Source: Fischerella sp. PCC 9605 (lineage in GTDB: Bacteria; Cyanobacteriota; Cyanobacteriia; Cyanobacteriales; Nostocaceae). From it: a stretch of DNA of 64,000 bases. Positions 26,106-35,194 of this stretch are shown one piece after another. The stretch is from assembly GCF_000517105.1 (NCBI RefSeq), contig NZ_KI912152.1, forward strand, positions 1 to 64,000, written 5' to 3'. Each line of letters opens with the position of its first letter. Position 1 is the first letter of the stretch. The position numbers and the translations under genes are program-made. Under the pieces are notes generated by a model, which was given only the letters and a program-made list of their open reading frames with translations, was not told where the DNA came from and searched no databases.

Positions 26106-28514
26106 CTACTGCTTCGCCATCGCTACCCTGAGTCGCTCCTCAGCGGTGATGAGGTGGTTGTGATCGTCGGCAGCGACGCCTGTGTCGAACTCCACCCACT
26201 TCACTTGCCCCGAGAAGGCCCGCGAACCATTCCCTGCGTAATCGGTGGTCACGAACGATCCGCTATCGTGGCCGACATTGCATGGCTCCTCACCGAACGC
26301 GAACGGCTGTGTCTGTTCCACGCGTCCTTCACCGGATTTCTTGCCGTCGATGAACAGCGAGAGCGTGCCGCCCTTGGCGATGCCGCCGCCATCGTAGGCG
26401 AACTCCAGGCGCACTTGATGGTCGCCGGGCGGAATCACCGCCGTACCTTCAACGTAGGTCTGCTCCAATCCGAAGAAGTTGTAGCAAACCTTGGGCTTGC
26501 CGTTCTTCACGTAGATGCTGAGTCCGCCCGTGACACCACCCAACGCGACAATCACGCCCTCTGCTCCGGAGGTCGGCACCTGGAGTTGCGCGGTCAAGGC
26601 ATAGGACTTGTTCTGAAACGGGAGCATCGCGAGACTTGGAACGCGCGCCATCGGACCAAAGATAATTTGACGGTTGCCGCGGATCAGATCCGGACGCCCT
26701 GCGATCTCGGAGTTCGCACGTTCGGCGAATCGATCGTCGAGCGGCAGCACGTTGTACTTCACGGCTTCGATCAGCCAGAGTTGCTGCAACTTGTGCAGGA
26801 TGTCTGGATGCTGCTTGGACAGATCCTTCGCCTGCGACCAGTCCTTCGACGTGTCGTACAGCTCCCAGACATCGTCGTTGAATGCGACCGTCTTGACCTG
26901 CCCTGTCTCCCACGGTGTGCGGTGCTTGGTGACGGCCGTCCAGCCCTTGTGGTAGATGCCGCGATTGCCGAACATCTCGAAGTACTGGGTTTCATGCCGA
27001 TCTGCCGCCCCCGCATCATTGAACGAATAGGCCATGCTCACGCCTTCCAGCGGACGTTGCAGCACGCCATTCACCATCAGGGGTTGCGGCAATCCGGCAA
27101 CCTCGAGAATCGTGGGGGCTACGTCGATCACATGATGAAATTGCGAACGGATCTCACCCTTGGCTTTGATACCCTTCGGCCAGTGGACGATCGTGCCATT
27201 TCGCGTACCGCCAAAATGTGATGCCACCTGCTTCGTCCACTGGTACGGCGTGTCCATCGCGTGCGCCCAGCCGACCGCGTAGTGGTTGTAGGCTTTCGGC
27301 GAGCCGAAGTCATCGATCTTCGGTATCAGGCTCTCGGCGGTCTCGAGATGCCCGAATCCGCCGAGCGTCACCATCTCGTTGAACGTGCCTTGCAGCGAAC
27401 CTTCGGCGGATGCGCCGTTGTCGCCGATGATGAGATAGACGAGCGTATCTTCGAGGATGCCCAGATCAGTCAGCGCGTCGAGCACTCGCCCGACATGGTG
27501 GTCGGTCTGCTCCATGAAACCCGCGTACACTTCCATCTGACGAGCCAGCACCGGCTTCATCTCTGGATCGACGCTGTCCCATGCCGGAATCTCCGGATGT
27601 CTCGATGTCAGTTGGCTGTCCTTCGGAATCACGCCGAGTTGCAACTGTCGAGCGTAGGTTTCTTCGCGCAGCTTGTCCCATCCCTGATCGAACTTGCCCT
27701 TGTACTTGTCGGACCACTCCTTCGGCACGTGATGCGGCGCATGGGTCGCGCCGGGGGCGTAGTAGATGAAGAACGGGTTATCGGGCGTGAGTGCCTTCTG
27801 CTGATGAATCCACGCGATCGCGCGATCGGCGAGATCTTCGTTGAGCGTGTATCCCTGCTCCGGTGTCCTGGGCGGCTCGATGCTCGTGGTTCCTTCGTAG
27901 AGACCGGGATAGTATTGATTGGTCTCGCCACCGAGGAATCCATAGAAGTACTGGAAGCCCCCGCCGCCGGTCGGCCAATGATCGAACGGTCCGATCGCGC
28001 TGGTTTCCCAGACTGGGACTTCGTGGCACTTGCCGAACTGCGCTGTGGCATAGCCATTGAGCTTCAGCGTTTCAGCGAGAGCCGCGCAGGTGTTCGGTTT
28101 CATGGAGTTCGTTCCTGGGGCCGAGGTCGCGAACTCCGTGATGCCTCCCATGCCGACTGAGTGGTGATTCCGCCCGCTCAAGAGCGCCGCGCGCGTGGGC
28201 GAACAGAGGGCAGTCGTGTGGAACCGTGTATACCGCAGTCCGCCAGCCGCGAGTTTCTCGAAGTTGGGCGTCTGGCAGGGGCCACCGAACGCGGACGAAG
28301 ATCCGAAGCCGGCATCGTCGATCAGAATGACGAGCACATTAGGAGCGCCCGCGGGCGGGCGGATCTGGCGAATTGGCGGATACTGCGTGTCTGGATCTCT
28401 AGCATCAAACGTGGTCAGGTTGATCGGTGTCACGTCTGGAATCGGCAGCACGTGACGCTGAGTCATGTCCTGCCCGTTTTCCGCGTTATTGATCTGTTCA
28501 GTTTTCGCTTCCAT
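26106..28514 (-). CDS. Large arylsulfatase (CSPTR active site) with C-terminal beta domain
   Basis: This protein has 802 residues. The N-terminal tail (1-55) ends in PPIRQIRPPAGAPNVLVIL. The catalytic domain has [14 protein letters not shown] and CSPTRAALLSGRNHH (Cys104, Arg108), FGKCHEVPVWE, YYAPGATHAPHHVP, LIIGDNGASAEGS and NGTIVHWPKGIKA. After about residue 560 comes a beta-rich domain (QVRLEFAYDGGGIAKGG, LFIDGKKSGEG) shared by long arylsulfatases. There is no signal peptide. The family acts on sulfate esters; the substrate is unknown. The very high G+C of the gene leaves long antisense frames open. The paralogue directly upstream is a collapsed pseudogene. Confidence 0.92.
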   Translation of the reverse strand: MEAKTEQINNAENGQDMTQRHVLPIPDVTPINLTTFDARDPDTQYPPIRQIRPPAGAPNVLVILIDDAGFGSSSAFGGPCQTPNFEKLAAGGLRYTRFHTTALCSPTRAALLSGRNHHSVGMGGITEFATSAPGTNSMKPNTCAALAETLKLNGYATAQFGKCHEVPVWETSAIGPFDHWPTGGGGFQYFYGFLGGETNQYYPGLYEGTTSIEPPRTPEQGYTLNEDLADRAIAWIHQQKALTPDNPFFIYYAPGATHAPHHVPKEWSDKYKGKFDQGWDKLREETYARQLQLGVIPKDSQLTSRHPEIPAWDSVDPEMKPVLARQMEVYAGFMEQTDHHVGRVLDALTDLGILEDTLVYLIIGDNGASAEGSLQGTFNEMVTLGGFGHLETAESLIPKIDDFGSPKAYNHYAVGWAHAMDTPYQWTKQVASHFGGTRNGTIVHWPKGIKAKGEIRSQFHHVIDVAPTILEVAGLPQPLMVNGVLQRPLEGVSMAYSFNDAGAADRHETQYFEMFGNRGIYHKGWTAVTKHRTPWETGQVKTVAFNDDVWELYDTSKDWSQAKDLSKQHPDILHKLQQLWLIEAVKYNVLPLDDRFAERANSEIAGRPDLIRGNRQIIFGPMARVPSLAMLPFQNKSYALTAQLQVPTSGAEGVIVALGGVTGGLSIYVKNGKPKVCYNFFGLEQTYVEGTAVIPPGDHQVRLEFAYDGGGIAKGGTLSLFIDGKKSGEGRVEQTQPFAFGEEPCNVGHDSGSFVTTDYAGNGSRAFSGQVKWVEFDTGVAADDHNHLITAEERLRVAMAKQ

Positions 28515-28572
28515 GTTGTCTCTCCTAACGATGTTGGGTTTTGTCGTCCTGTCCTACCTCCGTTTCTCTGGT

Positions 28573-30897
28573 TCAATCGCGAGCCATTGCCGCTGCCAAC
28601 TTGCGTTCGAGATCAACGTAGACATCGTTGGCAACGTCAAAGACCACCTTCACCACGCGACCACCCGAAAATTCAAACTTCGACTGGTATTCGCTGCTGA
28701 CTGCATCGCCGCTGTCATACCCGATGCTCAGTCCCTCGCCGCACAAGGCGTAATGTCCGGTTTGAGTCCGGAACGTGCCTTCGGCGACCACCGTTTCATC
28801 GACATAGAGCTTCATTTGTCCGATCGCTTCCAGGTTCTTGCTGATCGATTGCTTGTTGAACTCAACGCCGACGATGTGGTTGCCAAGTGTGGGCGCATTG
28901 CAGACCAGGCGTTGCTCAGGCGGAATGCCTAGGAAGTTATAGACAAAGATCAGCTTGCTGCCCTTGACGAACAGCGAATAGCCGCCAAAGCGCGAGCCTT
29001 GGGCAAAGATGACTCCCTGGGAATCGCCGGTAAACTCAACTTCAGCCAGCGCCTTGAACGATACACCGAGGGTTCGCGCGGCGGACGCTTCAGGAACCTC
29101 ACTCGTGCCGGGATAGTAAATGAATTGCCCGTTTGCAGGCGGTTCTACGTGATACTCCAAGCCGTGGATTACATCAATACTCACATCCATGAGCGGCAGC
29201 ACATTGTTCTTCTCTGCCTCCGCCATCCATAGATCCTGTAGCTCCTTTAGTTTGTCCGGGTACTGATCAGCGAGGTCATGCGCTTCCGAGCGATCGACAT
29301 CGGTGTGGAAAAGCTGCCAGCGATCCTTGTCGAAATTACCCTGGTCTGAGGGTAGCGGAGCGTGCAGGGTCGTCGCCTTCCAGCCCTTGTGCCAGATGCC
29401 GCGCGTGCCGACCATCTCGTAGTATTGCGTTTCTTTAGTCGTCGGCGCATTGGCATTGTCAAAGCTGTAGCGCATCGACACGCCCGCCAGCGACGACTGC
29501 TTCACGCCATCGATCGTCTCGGGCATTTCGATGCCGCAGCATTCCAGGATCGTCGGCATGATGTCGGTGCAGTGATGGTACTGGTGACGCACCTCACCTC
29601 GCGCCTTGATGCCTTTGGGCCATGAGATGATCAGTGGATCGCAAGTTCCCCCCGCATAAGAGGCGTAGCGTTTGAACATTTTATAAGGTGTGGAAAACGC
29701 CACTGCCCAGCCAGTCGGATAGTGGTTGTAGGTGTCTGGGCTGCCCAGCTTGTCGATCATCGCCAAGTTCTGCTGAATGTCGTCAGGATAGCCGTTGAAG
29801 AAACGGTTCTCGTTGACCGATCCGTTGGGGCTACCCTCACCCGAAGCGCCATTGTCGGCACAGTAGAAAATCAACGTGTTATCGAGCTGCCCCGATTCCT
29901 CTAGATAGTCGATGAGGCGACCGATCTGGACATCGGTGTATTCGGAGAGTGCCGCAAAGACTTCTGCCATGCGGGAAAAGAGCTTCTTCTCGTCGTCTGA
30001 AAGGGTATCCCACGGGCGGACGCTGTCAGCTTCTGGAAGAATTCCTTCGGGCAGCGGATTGATGGGTGTGAGCGCGGTGCCTTCGGGCAGGATACCGCGC
30101 TCAATCATCCGCGCCAGCACCCATTCGCGGTACGCTTCATAGCCGTCATCGAACATACCCTTATACTTGTCGATGTACTCTTGCGGGGCGTGATGGGGCG
30201 CGTGGTTTGCGCCAGGGCAATACCACATGTACCAGGGCTTTTCCGGCTCCGACTGCTTGGAGTCGCGGATAAAGGAGATTGCTTTATCCGCGATGTCCTT
30301 CGAGAAATGATAGCCATCCTCAGGCTGATACGGCTGCTCGACATAATGATTGTCTTCGACCAGATCGGGATACCACTGGTTGGTCTCGCCACCGATGAAG
30401 CCGTAGAAGCGGTCATATCCCAATCCCAGCGGCCAGCGCTTCTTGGACGCGCCGATGCTAAACGCATCAACGGGCACATTGTGATTCTTGCCGATCCAGA
30501 AGGTGCTCCATCCCGCGTCGCGTAGCACCTGGGCGATCGTGCCGTTCTCCAGCGGAATATGACCGTTATAGCCGGGGAATCCAACCGCCGACTCGGAGAT
30601 CGAGCCGAACCCGTTGGCGTGATGATTGCGTCCGGTGAGGAAGCAGGAGCGCGTCGCCGAGCAGACGGCGGTGGTGTGCCATTGCGAGTAGGTCAGTCCG
30701 TTTTTCGCCAGCCGATCGAGCGTCGGCATGTTGATCCGCCCTCCGTAGGTTGACCATGCGGCGCAGCCTGTGTCGTCGTAAAGGATGACGAGGACATTCG
30801 GTGCGTCCTTCGGTGCTTTTTTGGCAAGAAATGCCGACCAATCTGGTGTCGAATCTCGAACGTCTAGTTTAATCGTCCCTTTGAATTGCTGTGTCAT
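28573..30897 (-). CDS. Large arylsulfatase (CSATR active site) with C-terminal beta domain
   Basis: This 774-residue protein has the same architecture as the 802-residue enzyme but is well diverged from it. It has LVILYDDTGCAAWSTYGG, the signature CSATRSCFLTGRNHH (Cys79, Arg83; C-x-A-x-R variant), GKNHNVPVDAF, WYCPGANHAPHHAP, FYCADNGASGEGS and DPLIISWPKGIKARGE. The C-terminal domain (about 560-770) includes VGVEFNKQSIS and GQMKLYVDETVVAEG. There is no signal peptide. It is 58 bases upstream of the 802-residue sulfatase gene. Two sulfatases of this island carry Ala at the signature position usually occupied by Pro. Confidence 0.92.
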   Translation of the reverse strand: MTQQFKGTIKLDVRDSTPDWSAFLAKKAPKDAPNVLVILYDDTGCAAWSTYGGRINMPTLDRLAKNGLTYSQWHTTAVCSATRSCFLTGRNHHANGFGSISESAVGFPGYNGHIPLENGTIAQVLRDAGWSTFWIGKNHNVPVDAFSIGASKKRWPLGLGYDRFYGFIGGETNQWYPDLVEDNHYVEQPYQPEDGYHFSKDIADKAISFIRDSKQSEPEKPWYMWYCPGANHAPHHAPQEYIDKYKGMFDDGYEAYREWVLARMIERGILPEGTALTPINPLPEGILPEADSVRPWDTLSDDEKKLFSRMAEVFAALSEYTDVQIGRLIDYLEESGQLDNTLIFYCADNGASGEGSPNGSVNENRFFNGYPDDIQQNLAMIDKLGSPDTYNHYPTGWAVAFSTPYKMFKRYASYAGGTCDPLIISWPKGIKARGEVRHQYHHCTDIMPTILECCGIEMPETIDGVKQSSLAGVSMRYSFDNANAPTTKETQYYEMVGTRGIWHKGWKATTLHAPLPSDQGNFDKDRWQLFHTDVDRSEAHDLADQYPDKLKELQDLWMAEAEKNNVLPLMDVSIDVIHGLEYHVEPPANGQFIYYPGTSEVPEASAARTLGVSFKALAEVEFTGDSQGVIFAQGSRFGGYSLFVKGSKLIFVYNFLGIPPEQRLVCNAPTLGNHIVGVEFNKQSISKNLEAIGQMKLYVDETVVAEGTFRTQTGHYALCGEGLSIGYDSGDAVSSEYQSKFEFSGGRVVKVVFDVANDVYVDLERKLAAAMARD

Positions 30898-30959
30898 AAC
30901 AATATTCCTCCGTGTTTTGAAAAAGCGTCAGATTGACCTACTTATCTCGTCACCCATCG

Positions 30960-31357
30960 TTACTGCTTAGCCATCGCCACCTGAAGGCGCTGCTCGGGAG
31001 TGATCAGGTGATTGTGATCGTCCGCTGCAATACCCGTGTCGGTGAACACAGCGCTGTAGTATGAAAGCGTGTGTACTTCAGTCCGTTGGCTGCCAGCTTC
31101 TCGAAATTAGGTGTGTGGCACGGTCCGCCAAATGCAGATGAGGAGCCGAAGCCAGCATCATCAATCAACACAATCAGCACATTCGGCACACCTTCCGGCG
31201 GTCGTAATTGACGGATGGGTGGATATTTCGTGTCTGGGTCCTTGGCATCAAAGGTTGTCAAATTAACGGGGGTCACATCTGGAATCGGCAGCACATGACG
31301 CTGAATCGGGTCCTGCCCGTTTTCTGCATGATTGGTCTGTTCAGTTTTCGCTTCCAT
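30960..31357 (-). pseudogene. Collapsed third large sulfatase gene
   Basis: The gene begins like the 802-residue sulfatase ([41 protein letters not shown]) and then jumps at 31033-31045 to its last 26 codons, [15 protein letters not shown] to VAMAKQ-stop. The jump lies in the short shared string ACCGACACGGG and puts the tail out of frame. About 670 codons are missing. A good ribosome site (AAAAGGAG) still precedes the ATG. It is a deletion by microhomology between two ends of one gene. Confidence 0.88.
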
Positions 31358-31397
31358 TTTGTCACTCCTTTTCAGCTCACTTTCTCGACATCTTGCC

Positions 31398-32258
31398 TCA
31401 ACTGACAGGTCCCGCTCGCTGGCGCTTGACCCGCGAAAGATAGAACGCGGACACAATGCCACTGAGAATTAGGTACCAAAGGATTGCTGCCCCCGCGAGC
31501 GGCTGCTCAGGAAAATTGGCGTGGGCGATTGCGATTGCCAGCGCCGGATGACGCGATGCGGTTGCCAGTGCCAGTACCGAGCGGTTGTCGAGTTCTGGTC
31601 CGCCGAGCAGGTGACCGATGATCAACCCAACCAGCGCAAAACCCGCAAGGCTCAGAACTGTGCCATCCCCAACTAGAGAAAACACCGTCCGCGCCGAACC
31701 AATCAGAAGCGGTAGAGCACTTAAGAGCAGAAGCGCGGAAGCGAGTATGCCGATCGGTTTTGCTGCTCGATCCGCAAGAGTAGGCGCGATTTTTCCGATG
31801 GCAATCCCAACCAGTAGCGGCACCAAAATCGTGGTCAGAACTACTACCGATATCGATCGAGGCTGCATGGCGAGCGATACGCCAGTAATTCTTTCAAAGA
31901 TCTCCATCGCGATCGGTATGACGAAGATTGAGAGAGCTGAGATCGCAACCAGTAGCCCGATGGTGTAATCTTCCTTGCCACCCGCTTTCAGCGCCTTATT
32001 CGGCAGGATTGGGGGAATCGGCGACACCGAGATGGCAACCAGTGCGATCTTCACGGCTGGGTGGAGAGCAAATGCCTCGTCGATCGCCAACGCCACTAAG
32101 GGCATCAGCACATTCATCGACAGGAAAGCGCGAATCAGATAACCGGGGCGGCGAAACAAGAATGTCGCATCTGCGAATGTGGCTTTGAGACCAATCGCGA
32201 ACACGCTGAGGATGATGCTTGCTTTTAACGCCAGTAGAATGATGGCTACCATGTTCAT
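31398..32258 (-). CDS. BASS-type (bile acid:sodium symporter family) transporter
   Basis: This 286-residue protein has about nine or ten transmembrane segments, e.g. [50 protein letters not shown] and [17 protein letters not shown]. The end block [19 protein letters not shown] is the family hallmark (crossover helix region). BASS proteins import organic anions with Na+; substrates include pyruvate, bicarbonate-like and sulfonated compounds. It lies between the phosphatase and the sulfatase remnant, so carrying a sulfate ester or a product is plausible but unproven. A second member occurs at 38980. Confidence 0.85.
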   Translation of the reverse strand: MNMVAIILLALKASIILSVFAIGLKATFADATFLFRRPGYLIRAFLSMNVLMPLVALAIDEAFALHPAVKIALVAISVSPIPPILPNKALKAGGKEDYTIGLLVAISALSIFVIPIAMEIFERITGVSLAMQPRSISVVVLTTILVPLLVGIAIGKIAPTLADRAAKPIGILASALLLLSALPLLIGSARTVFSLVGDGTVLSLAGFALVGLIIGHLLGGPELDNRSVLALATASRHPALAIAIAHANFPEQPLAGAAILWYLILSGIVSAFYLSRVKRQRAGPVS

Positions 32259-32433
32259 TGCTTAAGTCCTCCCGTCATAGCAAAGGCGACTGCCGATTAT
32301 CGGGTTGCCTGCTCCGTTTTTCTGAAATCGTTCTCTTCGTATAGCTCCTGTAACCTACCGCTAGCTGTGTTCACAACCCCAATTGGCTGGCGGCAGCAAA
32401 GGAATTTCGGTAAGGGATGCGAAACAAGCTGTC

Positions 32434-32580
32434 GTAACGACACAACTTGCGTTAGTAACGACATCAATCTTGTTACTAACAACACCACTTGCGTTGGTAA
32501 CGACATCAACTTCATTCCTTACGACATGAACCTCGTTAGTAACGACACGAACCTCGTTGAACGACACGAATTGTGTTTGC
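32434..32580. repeat. Seven-unit 21-base tandem repeat
   Basis: Degenerate 21-base units such as GTAACGACATCAACTTCATTC start at 32434, 32455, 32476, 32497, 32518, 32539 and 32560. Since 21 is divisible by three, frames stay open on both strands. On minus the units read N-E-V-x-V-V-T. The repeat lies between the phosphatase and BASS genes. It could be an RNA or protein-binding array or a relic; expression is not shown. Confidence 0.75.
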
Positions 32581-32611
32581 TATATCCGACAAAGTTGTTA
32601 GCTTGTTGTCT

Positions 32612-33562
32612 TCAAAACACTTGCTTCCAATCGTTCTTCACACTCACGACCACCCAGCCGCGCTGCTTAGCCTCGTCGAGCGATTGCTCTGCTCCTGCGG
32701 TATAGGCAATCTCCCGTTCGTCGTCATCGTGATTGATCAACATGCTGAATGACGGGCGTGACGTGTGTGAAACGTATTCCAGCATGGGAATGTCACCGTT
32801 CGAGTTGCCACCCGCGAAGATTGGACGCCGCCCAATCCGGCTCCAGATTCGCACTGGCTTCATGGGTCCATCGTCGAACACGTCCGGTTGCGCCAAATAG
32901 ACAATGGAACCACCTCCTTCGTTGGACTGATATCGTAATGCATTGGAACTCCCCACCACACGCTCAAATGGAATGCCGTACAGCTCCTGCGTGATCGGAC
33001 GCATGAAATCGCGATCGCCGCCTGATGCAATGTAGTTGGTGAAACCATTCGCTTCCAGGTAGCGCAGCAACTCCAGCATGGGCACATACGCCGTCGAAAG
33101 GTAGGGGCGTTTGAGCTTTGGATTTTGGGCGCTGTGCAGAAACTCTGATGCCGAAGCCTGATAGTCTTCAACGTCCATACCCTCAAACGCCTGGAGGATT
33201 CCGCCAATTATCACCTTCACATCGCTGTCGTCACCGTGGTAATGCTTAGTGATGGCGTTGCTGAGCCAGCCGAAGTCCTTTTCGTAAGCAGCTTTCCAGG
33301 GCTGGCGATCACATAAAGATGCGTCCTGTTCAGCCATGCTTGCTAGCCGCCGTAGGATGAAGTCCAGCTCAATGGGCATGGGCTTTTCGCACCACAGCGT
33401 GCCGTCGTTGTCGAACGTGGCAATTCGCTCGGCTGGCGGCACATAATCTGGACTACCTTCAGTTGTAACCCGACGCACAAAGTCAAGAATGGCGTTTTTG
33501 GTCGGTTCCTCATTCCAGGAAGGCAGTGGGGTGATCGTCGGTGAATCAGGGCTTAAACTCAT
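32612..33562 (-). CDS. HAD-family phosphatase, cytoplasmic paralogue
   Basis: This 316-residue protein is a clear paralogue of the 332-residue enzyme at 23658. It has LPSWNEEPTKNAILDFVRRV, motif I ATFDNDGTLWCEKPM, NYIASGGDRDFMRPITQELYG and motif IV FAGGNSNGDIPMLEYVS, ending VVVSVKNDWKQVF. There is no signal peptide, so it is likely cytoplasmic. It follows the formylglycine enzyme gene by 69 bases in the same direction. The HAD fold removes phosphate in most members; the acceptor is unknown. Confidence 0.85.
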   Translation of the reverse strand: MSLSPDSPTITPLPSWNEEPTKNAILDFVRRVTTEGSPDYVPPAERIATFDNDGTLWCEKPMPIELDFILRRLASMAEQDASLCDRQPWKAAYEKDFGWLSNAITKHYHGDDSDVKVIIGGILQAFEGMDVEDYQASASEFLHSAQNPKLKRPYLSTAYVPMLELLRYLEANGFTNYIASGGDRDFMRPITQELYGIPFERVVGSSNALRYQSNEGGGSIVYLAQPDVFDDGPMKPVRIWSRIGRRPIFAGGNSNGDIPMLEYVSHTSRPSFSMLINHDDDEREIAYTAGAEQSLDEAKQRGWVVVSVKNDWKQVF

Positions 33563-33631
33563 TCGTTAAATCTCTGTGATTCAGAACAATGAATGCTTCA
33601 GACACTCAATTCATGCGGCTAACTCGAATGA

Positions 33632-34600
33632 CTATCTCCGCACAATCAAACGAAAGCCCAGGTGACAGGTGCTGGTATCGATTGGCTGTGCCATTCGAGC
33701 TGCCGGACGATAGCGTTGGCAATAGCTAGGCGCACATAAAAACGAGCCGCCCTTGATCACCTTGCGGGGAATTTTGATTTCTGGCATCCGGGGGTCATAG
33801 CTGTTTTCTCGCTCTCCCCCACGCGGGTTGGATGTCGTGCAGCAGGGGCTTTTTTTGAGTTGTTGATGCTCTTGATACCAGTCGGTTGTCCACTCCCAGA
33901 CATTGCCAATCATGTCATAGAGTCCGTAGCCATTCGGCGGAAAGACCCCAATCGCAGAGGTGCGGTCGTAGCCATCGGTACACAAGTTCTCAAACGGGAA
34001 TTCACCCTGCCAGGTGTTTGCCATCTGTTTACCTTTAGGATTGAGTTCATCGCCCCAGGCAAAGGCAGCGCCCTCCAGTCCTCCCCGTGCCGCAAACTCC
34101 CACTCTGCCTCTGTAGGCAGTTCCTTACCAATCCACTTGGCGTATGCCTCCACATCTTCGTAAGCCAGATGCACCACGGGATGGTTTTCCCGTCCTTTAA
34201 TCGAACTACCCGCCCCCTCTGGATGTCGCCAGTTGGCACCGGGCACATAGCGCCACCAGTTGTAGTGATTGTCTTTGCTGATGGGGCGATCGGGTTTGAA
34301 AAAGACGGTGGAGGAAGGTTGCAGCAGTTCCGGTTTTGCACCGGGATAATCATCAGGATTGGCAGGACGTTCGGCAAAGGTAACATAGCCTGTGGCTTTA
34401 ACAAACTTTTGAAACTGGGCATTCGTCACCAGATACTTATCCATCCAGAAGCCATCGACCGCGACCTTGTGGGCCGGAGCTTCCTCCGGGTAGTGATGAT
34501 CACAACCCATCAAAAACGTGCCTCCCGGAATCCACACCATGTTTTTGCTAGGCGGACACCTAGAGGAAAAAGGTTTAGAGGTTATTGTGGAAGTTTTCAT
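33632..34600 (-). CDS. Formylglycine-generating enzyme (sulfatase-modifying factor)
   Basis: This 322-residue protein spans the full FGE domain. It has MVWIPGGTFLMGCDHHYPEE, DKYLVTNAQFQKFVKATGY, NHPVVHLAYEDVEAYAKWIG, LPTEAEWEFAARGG and GNVWEWTTDWY. The end contains the two redox cysteines in GGSFLCAPSYCQRYR (Cys289 and Cys294, C-x4-C), the copper-binding pair of true FGE enzymes and absent from many non-FGE relatives. FGE oxidises the signature Cys of sulfatases to formylglycine using oxygen and Cu(I). Its location amid four Cys-type sulfatases fits this role exactly. The protein has no signal peptide, matching the cytoplasmic sulfatases. Confidence 0.95.
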   Translation of the reverse strand: MKTSTITSKPFSSRCPPSKNMVWIPGGTFLMGCDHHYPEEAPAHKVAVDGFWMDKYLVTNAQFQKFVKATGYVTFAERPANPDDYPGAKPELLQPSSTVFFKPDRPISKDNHYNWWRYVPGANWRHPEGAGSSIKGRENHPVVHLAYEDVEAYAKWIGKELPTEAEWEFAARGGLEGAAFAWGDELNPKGKQMANTWQGEFPFENLCTDGYDRTSAIGVFPPNGYGLYDMIGNVWEWTTDWYQEHQQLKKSPCCTTSNPRGGERENSYDPRMPEIKIPRKVIKGGSFLCAPSYCQRYRPAARMAQPIDTSTCHLGFRLIVRR

Positions 34601-34625
34601 ACGAGGTTCCTGAATAGAGCAATTT

Positions 34626-35024
34626 TCAGTGTCGCTGCATCAGTCGGTTGATCGGACCCCGCAGCAACAGATACGGCACAATTGCCAGAACATTCGCGAC
34701 AATCAGGGCTTCAACTGGGTAGAACCGACGAAACACAATTAACTGGTAAAGGAAATCAAGAATGATCGCCAGAATGAAGATTTTGGCAATCGACTTCCAT
34801 CCATCTCTGAGCAGGGCACGCCGCTGGGCTGGATCGGTGAAGAGTGTCCAGAAGTAGGGTGGGCGACCTCGACGAGCATCTTTCACCCCATCTAGGATAC
34901 CAAAGGTGCCCGCCATGATCGGTTGCATAATAAGTCGGAACGATAACGGACCACTGCTCCGACCGATCAAATCTTCCCAAATGCGGCTAGATAAGTGTTC
35001 CACAAAAGTAAACCTCCTCGTCAA
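34626..35024 (-). CDS. Small membrane protein upstream of the FGE gene
   Basis: This 132-residue protein has two hydrophobic helices in the C-terminal half (IAKIFILAIILDFLYQLIV and EALIVANVLAIVPYLLLRG) flanked by basic residues. The N-terminus has LSFRLIMQPIMAGTFGILDG. No named family is recognised, but proteins with this outline recur in bacterial sulfatase or membrane gene sets. It starts the block that runs into FGE, 25 bases apart, so it is co-transcribed. A role in membrane adaptation or transport is only a guess. Confidence 0.6.
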   Translation of the reverse strand: MTRRFTFVEHLSSRIWEDLIGRSSGPLSFRLIMQPIMAGTFGILDGVKDARRGRPPYFWTLFTDPAQRRALLRDGWKSIAKIFILAIILDFLYQLIVFRRFYPVEALIVANVLAIVPYLLLRGPINRLMQRH

Positions 35025-35194
35025 TCTTTGTTTGTGGCGATAATATTCTAGATATCCGCTTGATTTCTCGAAATACTATTTTTGTTCTGCATCAATTTAT
35101 TTTTTGGATTTACCTAGAGAATAGTAGAATTTTTACTTTAATAAACTTTTTTTCTAAATAGATCTCCGCAGTACTTGGTCGAAGAATCGATATT

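Noticed and set aside
24649-28160. Long plus-strand frames of about 504, 389 and 299 codons opposite the sulfatases
   Set aside because: They lie antisense to well-supported sulfatase genes, have Arg/His/Val-rich composition of shadow frames in G+C-rich DNA, and show no family motif.
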